From Pseudomonadota bacterium (GTDB lineage: Bacteria; Pseudomonadota; Alphaproteobacteria; Acetobacterales; Acetobacteraceae): 9,498 nucleotides of DNA. The stretch covers positions 1 to 9,498 of the forward strand of contig JAJZVE010000134.1 of the NCBI GenBank assembly GCA_021845835.1, written 5' to 3'. Shown in pieces: positions 6,462 through 9,498 of this stretch. The notes beneath the pieces were generated by a model. That model ran no database searches. It had not been told where the DNA came from and saw only the letters and a program-made list of their open reading frames with translations. Both the position numbers and the translations under genes were made by a program. How positions within the stretch are numbered: the stretch's first letter is position 1; the number at the start of each line of letters is the position of its first letter.

Positions 6462-6911
6462 ATGTCGCCATCGCTTCCCGCCTCGCTGTCCCGGTCCTCT
6501 CGCGTCAGCGAGATCGGCCCGCTGCACGGTCTGAGGGTGTTGCTGGTCGAGGACGATTTAGACGTGCGCGAAGCCACGCTCGCGCTGCTCGAGGATGAAG
6601 GCGCCCACGTCATTGCCATGGACGCGGCCGAACCGGCGCTGGCGGCACTGGCCGAGCCGGGCGCCGGTTTCGACCTGGTGTTCAGCGACGTGGTACTGGG
6701 TGGCGACCAGTCCGGATTCGACGTGGCGGCGGCGGCTTTGGCGCAGCATCCCCGCCTGCCGGTGGTGCTGGCCACCGGCTATACCGGGCGAGCTGGCAGG
6801 ATTCCGCCGGCGCTTGCGAAGACCGTGCCGGTGCTGCTCAAGCCGTTCCGCCGCGCCGAACTGCTGGCCGCGGTCGCCGCTGTCTGCGTGAGCCGCCGCG
6901 CCGTCGCCTGA
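6462..6911 (+). CDS. Single-domain response regulator (receiver)
   Basis: 149 residues, a receiver with a 23-residue Ser-rich N-terminal extension and no output domain. It keeps the acidic pocket VEDD (29-32), the phospho-acceptor Asp76 in FSDVVLGG, the switch Thr105 in LATGYTGR, and Lys127 in LLKPF. The sequence FSDVVLGGxxSGFDVA and LATGYTGR resembles receivers found at the C-terminus of hybrid histidine kinases of alphaproteobacteria, so it may receive phosphate from such a kinase. The ATG at 6462 is chosen because translation of the upstream part of the frame looks non-coding and overlaps the divergent lipoprotein. The ribosome site is weak. A TAATAT hexamer at 6425-6430 could be a -10 but lacks a good -35. 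Confidence 0.88.
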   Translation: MSPSLPASLSRSSRVSEIGPLHGLRVLLVEDDLDVREATLALLEDEGAHVIAMDAAEPALAALAEPGAGFDLVFSDVVLGGDQSGFDVAAAALAQHPRLPVVLATGYTGRAGRIPPALAKTVPVLLKPFRRAELLAAVAAVCVSRRAVA

Positions 6912-7044
6912 CGCCGGAGTCACGCGGCATTAACAACCGCAGCGATCTTGTTTCGTTTCCGCCAAATGTGACTTGCAGTGCCGTGACGCGGCCGGCCCGC
7001 TTCCATTAGCCTTGCCCCGGCAACGTCGGCGGGAGGCCGGGCGG

Positions 7045-7392
7045 ATGCGGATCCTGGTGGTGGACGATGATAGCGGGGTGCGGGAAACCCTCAGCGATCT
7101 GCTGCGCGTGGCCGGCCATTCCGTCGCTTCGGCCGCTGCCTATTCCGAAGCCGTGGCGCTGCTCGCCCGGCCTGGCTGGGACGCGATGGTGGCCGACCTG
7201 GTGCTGCCCGGCGGCAGCGGCCTCGACCTCGCCGTGCTGGCGCGCAGCAAGGGACTCGGCGCCGTGGTCTGCTCCGGGCACCCGCAGCGCATCGCCCAGT
7301 TGCAGAGCCAGGGTATCGCGCATCTGGTCAAACCCTTCTCGGCCACCGCGCTGGAAGCGGCGCTCGCTGCCGTGGCGCCGCCCGGGGCGTAG
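7045..7392 (+). CDS. Single-domain response regulator (CheY-like)
   Basis: 115 residues, a bare receiver domain. Acidic pocket DDD (7-9) in RILVVDDDSG, phospho-acceptor Asp51 in VADLVLPGGSG, switch Ser77 in VVCSGHP, Lys96 in HLVKPFSA. All are intact, so it should be phosphorylated, with output by protein contact. The ATG at 7045 is preferred over 6973 because GGGAGG precedes it by eight bases and the domain begins there. It lies 133 bases after the first receiver on the same strand. A broken histidine kinase follows at 7508, which may be what remains of a cognate kinase. Confidence 0.9.
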   Translation: MRILVVDDDSGVRETLSDLLRVAGHSVASAAAYSEAVALLARPGWDAMVADLVLPGGSGLDLAVLARSKGLGAVVCSGHPQRIAQLQSQGIAHLVKPFSATALEAALAAVAPPGA

Positions 7393-7507
7393 CCGGCGGA
7401 GCGTGCTTACGCCGTTGTGAACGGCCGCCGCATTATGCATATGCAAGCGCAACGCTGGTGGGAACAGCCCGATAAGTGTCGTGGCCCCCGGCACCGGTGG
7501 GGGACGT

Positions 7508-7767
7508 GTGAGGCGCGCGCCCGGTCGCCGCCTGGGTCTGCAAGGGCGCCTCAACCTTCTGGTGGCGCTTTGCGTGCTGCCCGCACTCGCGCTGACGCTG
7601 CCGGCAACTACCATGACGCCGGAGGTGCTGGCACGGGTGACGGAGCCGTTCTTCACCACCAGGCCGCCGGCGAGGGCACCGGGCCTGGGCTGGTGCTGGC
7701 GCGCGGTTTCGCCGAGCGGGCGGCCAGCACTGCTGGCGCCACCCTCACCGCCTCTGCAGCCCCTTGA
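7508..7767 (+). pseudogene. Remnant of a sensor histidine kinase (internal deletion and frameshift)
   Basis: From a GTG at 7508, preceded by GGGGGA, the frame reads VRRAPGRRLGLQGRLNLLVA then LCVLPALALTLPA, a typical kinase N-terminal membrane segment. It then jumps to MTPEVLARVTEPFFTTRPP (from 7613), the F-box region of a kinase ATPase domain. Near 7666-7670 one base appears lost; in the next frame the protein continues GEGTGPGLVLARGFAERAAS, the G2 box (usual GEGTGLGL with Leu changed to Pro). So sensor, HisKA and N-box are missing and the ATPase end is broken. The last 23 bases overlap the convergent DUF6362 gene. A functional kinase is excluded if the read is right. Confidence 0.75.
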
Positions 7768-8260
7768 GGATCAGCGCGATGCCTTGCGCGTGCCACCGCT
7801 GCGCCGCCTTGTGATCCGCGCCCAGCGCGGCGCCGAGCCGGCGCCAGGGATAGAGGTGCCGGTCGGTCAGCGGATGCACCAGCGCCCGCAGGCCGACGAT
7901 CCGCCGCAGCACGTAGCGGTCGGATGGAATCAGGGCGATCCAGCCGAACGCCTCGTCCATGCGCGTGATCCGCGCCGACCCCGGCAGCGCCGGCCGCAGT
8001 TGCGGCCGCTCCGCGCCATAACCCTCGACCGCGCTGTTCAACACCTCCCAGACGCTCACGCGCAGGCGCGGACTGGGCCCGTGGTGTGGCAGCGCCAGCA
8101 GGGTGCGGCCGGCTTCCTCCAGGCGGGCGACAAGGACCGGCGCGTCGATGGCCTCGGCCGGCGGCGCACTGGATACCCCGTCGCACCGGCCGCATGCCGG
8201 GACTGGCCGCGTCGCCGCGATAACGTTGTCGCGCGCTGCGGGAACGCTGCGGTGCCGCAT
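7745..8260 (-). CDS. DUF6362 family phage-associated protein
   Basis: 171 residues from the ATG at 8260. The C-terminal two thirds carries the pattern I recall for DUF6362: VLVARLEEAGRTLLALP (42-58), ARITRMDEAFGWIALIPSDR (96-115), YVLRRIVGLRALVHPLTDRH (116-135) and YPWRRLGAALGADHKAAQRW (137-156) followed by HAQGIALI. The last part looks like a helix-turn-helix, so DNA or RNA binding is plausible, perhaps in packaging or late control; the function is not known. The stop of the upstream HTH gene and this ATG overlap as TGATG, indicating translational coupling; another ATG at 8269 is possible. The first 35 residues, with two cysteines in CGRC, do not look like the family and may be a lineage-specific extension. 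Relatives usually sit near terminase genes; here about 3 kb of other genes intervene. Confidence 0.78.
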   Translation of the reverse strand: MRHRSVPAARDNVIAATRPVPACGRCDGVSSAPPAEAIDAPVLVARLEEAGRTLLALPHHGPSPRLRVSVWEVLNSAVEGYGAERPQLRPALPGSARITRMDEAFGWIALIPSDRYVLRRIVGLRALVHPLTDRHLYPWRRLGAALGADHKAAQRWHAQGIALILKGLQRR

Positions 8261-8550
8261 CAACCCCATCCTGGCCACCCGAGGCCGGCTAACAGCGTGC
8301 CCTGCGTCAGTACCCCCCAGGCGCGCGGATGGCCCGGCGGCAGCGGCGGTCGCGACGGATCCTCGCGGAGCGGCGCTGAGGTCGGTGCAGGGCGCTGCGC
8401 ACCGATACGCCTGCCCCGCTCGCGCGCGATGTGGGGCGTGACGCCGAGGATCTCGCCAATTTCGGCCCAACTGGCCCCTTCCAGACGCAGTCGGCGCAGC
8501 TGCGCATCGCGCGGGGCCGGCCACATGCGCTCGGGTTCGGTTCGGTGCAT
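8260..8550 (-). CDS. Small helix-turn-helix phage-associated protein
   Basis: 96 residues. Residues 14-52 (RDAQLRRLRLEGASWAEIGE then ILGVTPHIARERGRRIGAQ) form a clear helix-turn-helix of the GcrA/AsnC-like kind, where W-A-E-I-G-E-x-L-G-V is the turn. A Pro-rich linker leads to PPLPPGHPRAWGVLTQGTLL (68-87), a tail motif I recall from Acetobacteraceae prophage proteins; the last nine residues (GLGWPGWG) are unusual. The ATG at 8550 has GGAGGCGGG directly before it. A strong promoter (TTGACA-N17-TAACAT) precedes it. It is cotranscribed and probably coupled with DUF6362 and divergent from the XRE gene. It could be an early regulator or a small-terminase-like DNA binder; I cannot tell which. Confidence 0.75.
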   Translation of the reverse strand: MHRTEPERMWPAPRDAQLRRLRLEGASWAEIGEILGVTPHIARERGRRIGAQRPAPTSAPLREDPSRPPLPPGHPRAWGVLTQGTLLAGLGWPGWG

Positions 8551-8579
8551 CCCGCCTCCGTGTCAACGAGGATGACGGA

Positions 8580-8608
8580 ATGTTAGTATATCTGACTTTT
8601 GCTGTCAA
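8580..8608 (-). promoter_or_regulatory. Promoter of the HTH-DUF6362 operon
   Basis: On the minus strand a perfect -35 TTGACA (8608-8603) is followed after 17 bases by TAACAT (8585-8580). The start of transcription would be near 8573, 20-25 bases before the HTH gene's start codon. GTTGACA covers the -35 and recurs 42 bp further on in the same direction at 8567-8561, between the start site and the ribosome site, so both may be operators. Confidence 0.6.
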
Positions 8609-8619
8609 CAAATTTGTCA

Positions 8620-8649
8620 TGGACCCCGTTAGCGGAAATCACTTATCAT
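8620..8649 (+). promoter_or_regulatory. Candidate promoter of the XRE gene (leaderless)
   Basis: TGGACC (8620-8625), 18 bases, TATCAT (8644-8649). The XRE start codon lies at 8656, six bases after the -10 box, and no Shine-Dalgarno sequence is present, so the transcript probably starts at or very near the ATG. This mirrors the leaderless repressor message known from lambda PRM. The -35 is only 11 bases from the -35 of the divergent promoter. Confidence 0.45.
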
Positions 8650-8655
8650 TTAGCA

Positions 8656-9027
8656 ATGAACGACCCGGGTAAGCAGCCGACGGAAGCGGTCGGAGCGCGG
8701 ATTCGTGAGGCAAGGCTGGCCCGCGGTATGACTCAGGCGGAGTTGGCCTCGGCAGTAGGGGTAACGCGCAGCGCGGTCGCGCAGTGGGAGACCGAGCGGG
8801 CGGGTCAGGTGCGTGCCAACCTGACGCGGATTGCCGCGGTCCTGGGCGTGTCGGTGCAGTTCCTGCTGGAAGGCGGCGGCGGCGCCGCGCCGGAGCGGCC
8901 GGAGAATGCGACGGAACTGGCGTTGCTGCGGCTCTATCGCAGCTGCACCGAGGAGGACCGCGCATTTCTGCTGCGCACGGCGACTCGCCTGGCCCGCGTC
9001 GCGGAGCGCGAGGGCGGCCGCGGCTGA
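8656..9027 (+). CDS. XRE-family transcriptional regulator (phage repressor-like)
   Basis: 123 residues. The N-terminal HTH_3 domain (12-70) reads VGARIREARLARGMTQAELA then SAVGVTRSAVAQWETERAGQ and LTRIAAVLGVSVQFLLEG, the classic Cro/C1 pattern with the recognition helix around TRSAVAQWE. After a Gly/Ala linker, a short helical C-terminus (ELALLRLYRSCTEEDRAFLL) probably gives dimers; there is no LexA-type peptidase, so it is not a self-cleaving repressor. It is divergent from the HTH-DUF6362 operon over 105 bases and is the natural candidate to control that operon and itself. The ATG at 8656 is chosen because upstream starts would cross the promoter region. It ends 55 bases before the tRNA. 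Confidence 0.88.
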   Translation: MNDPGKQPTEAVGARIREARLARGMTQAELASAVGVTRSAVAQWETERAGQVRANLTRIAAVLGVSVQFLLEGGGGAAPERPENATELALLRLYRSCTEEDRAFLLRTATRLARVAEREGGRG

Positions 9028-9082
9028 GGAGAGCGCCGCGCGGTTGCGAGGGCAGCACCGGCTGGCTATACCGACGCGCCAG

Positions 9083-9157
<75 letters not shown>

Positions 9158-9173
9158 GCGGAATCAAAGGGTT

Positions 9174-9314
9174 ATGCTCCATCAAAGCACCGATCCAGTG
9201 GACGGGGCGAGAGCCGGGGCATCATTGGGGCATCTGAAACGGATTGATAGCCCCAACGCGAGCGGTGCCCGCGCCATGTTGTGGGTAGCCGGGATGGTGA
9301 CCGCGCTTCTGTAG
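9174..9314 (+). CDS. Doubtful 46-codon ORF downstream of the tRNA
   Basis: ATG at 9174 to TAG at 9312-9314. The product begins MLHQSTDPVDGARAGASLGH and ends GARAMLWVAGMVTALL, with a hydrophobic C-terminus that could be a truncated membrane segment. AAAGGG lies too close to the ATG to be an ideal ribosome site. It could be the stump of a membrane protein or chance. Confidence 0.2.
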   Translation: MLHQSTDPVDGARAGASLGHLKRIDSPNASGARAMLWVAGMVTALL

Positions 9315-9369
9315 CAGCCCCTGGATTCGGTTAGGACGGGGCCGAGTCGGGGAGCTTGCAGGGTCTTAG

Positions 9370-9387
9370 CCCGCGCGCGCGGGTTTT
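9370..9387 (+). terminator. GC hairpin with T run
   Basis: CCCGCGCGCGCGGG (9370-9383) is a perfect palindrome followed by TTTT. It resembles an intrinsic terminator for plus-strand transcription, possibly for the tRNA transcript. The alternating CG core and short T run leave doubt. Confidence 0.4.
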
Positions 9388-9483
9388 CACCCGGTTGCTC
9401 GGCAGGGAGCTTAACAGGATGCGGAAAAAGGGCCTTGTCGAACCGGGCATGATTTGATTCTCTGCGTGAATAGGGGAGTTGGG

Positions 9484-9498
9484 ATGTCCGGGGATGCG
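9484..9498 (+). CDS. Possible gene start at the right edge (partial)
   Basis: ATG at 9484 preceded by AGGGGAG with five to six bases between, a strong ribosome site, then codons for MSGDA to the window end. Nothing can be said about the product. Confidence 0.35.

Larger units (their letters stand above)
9158..9483. other. Mostly non-coding stretch after the tRNA
   Basis: Apart from the doubtful 46-codon ORF and the hairpin at 9370, I see no gene on either strand. GGGGCATC occurs twice close together (about 9217 and 9228). No integrase gene, and no second copy of the tRNA 3' end, is in view. Confidence 0.5.

Noticed and set aside
7481..8575. Plus-strand 364-codon frame running on from the kinase remnant
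   Set aside because: Past about 7670 it is out of the kinase frame and antisense to DUF6362 and the HTH gene.
8261..8620. N-terminal extension of DUF6362 up to 8620
   Set aside because: It would overlap the whole HTH gene in another frame and cross the promoter; the TGATG junction at 8260 is a better start.

Overview
The window is GC-rich, with alphaproteobacterial features. These include a PEP-CTERM surface protein, a SPOR-less RlpA-like protein, single-domain response regulators, a DUF6362 protein, and phage genes resembling those I recall from Acetobacteraceae (Rhodospirillales). That assignment is inference from gene content; there is no taxonomic marker other than one tRNA.

Layout. Positions 1-4600 hold a phage head and packaging module on the minus strand. 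In transcription order it runs: terminase large subunit (4453-3110), a PEP-CTERM surface protein (2971-2276), portal (1998-601), a GP20-like scaffold (541-161), and a possible start of the next structural gene cut by the window edge (69-1). The terminase and portal keep their expected key regions and good ribosome binding sites, so the module does not look decayed. Each of these two genes is preceded by a copy of the same 92-bp element: an inverted CTAAC-N16-GTTAG pair, then TTGCCC-N18-TAT-rich hexamer, then a 24-nt identical block that begins with ATG. I read these as paired phage promoters.

Positions 4988-7767 hold a block of mostly plus-strand, host-like genes: RlpA-family protein, a degenerate receiver, a minus-strand lipoprotein, two intact single-domain receivers, and a broken sensor histidine kinase. 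This block separates the phage packaging genes from two further minus-strand, phage-associated genes, a small HTH protein (8550-8260) and a DUF6362 protein (8260-7745), whose stop and start overlap as TGATG. The block looks like cargo or a chromosomal insertion within a phage element.

Positions 8551-9157 hold a compact divergent switch region between the HTH gene and an XRE-family repressor (8656-9027), followed by tRNA-Thr(CGT) with encoded CCA. The last 340 bp contain one doubtful 46-codon ORF, a GC-hairpin/T-run terminator candidate, and a possible gene start at the edge.

How it may work together (inference): the XRE protein controls the divergent HTH-DUF6362 operon, the paired 92-bp elements drive the packaging and head genes, and the PEP-CTERM gene and the 3-kb block are passengers. 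No integrase, tail, lysis or replication gene is visible, so whether this is a complete prophage, a remnant or a GTA-like element cannot be decided here.
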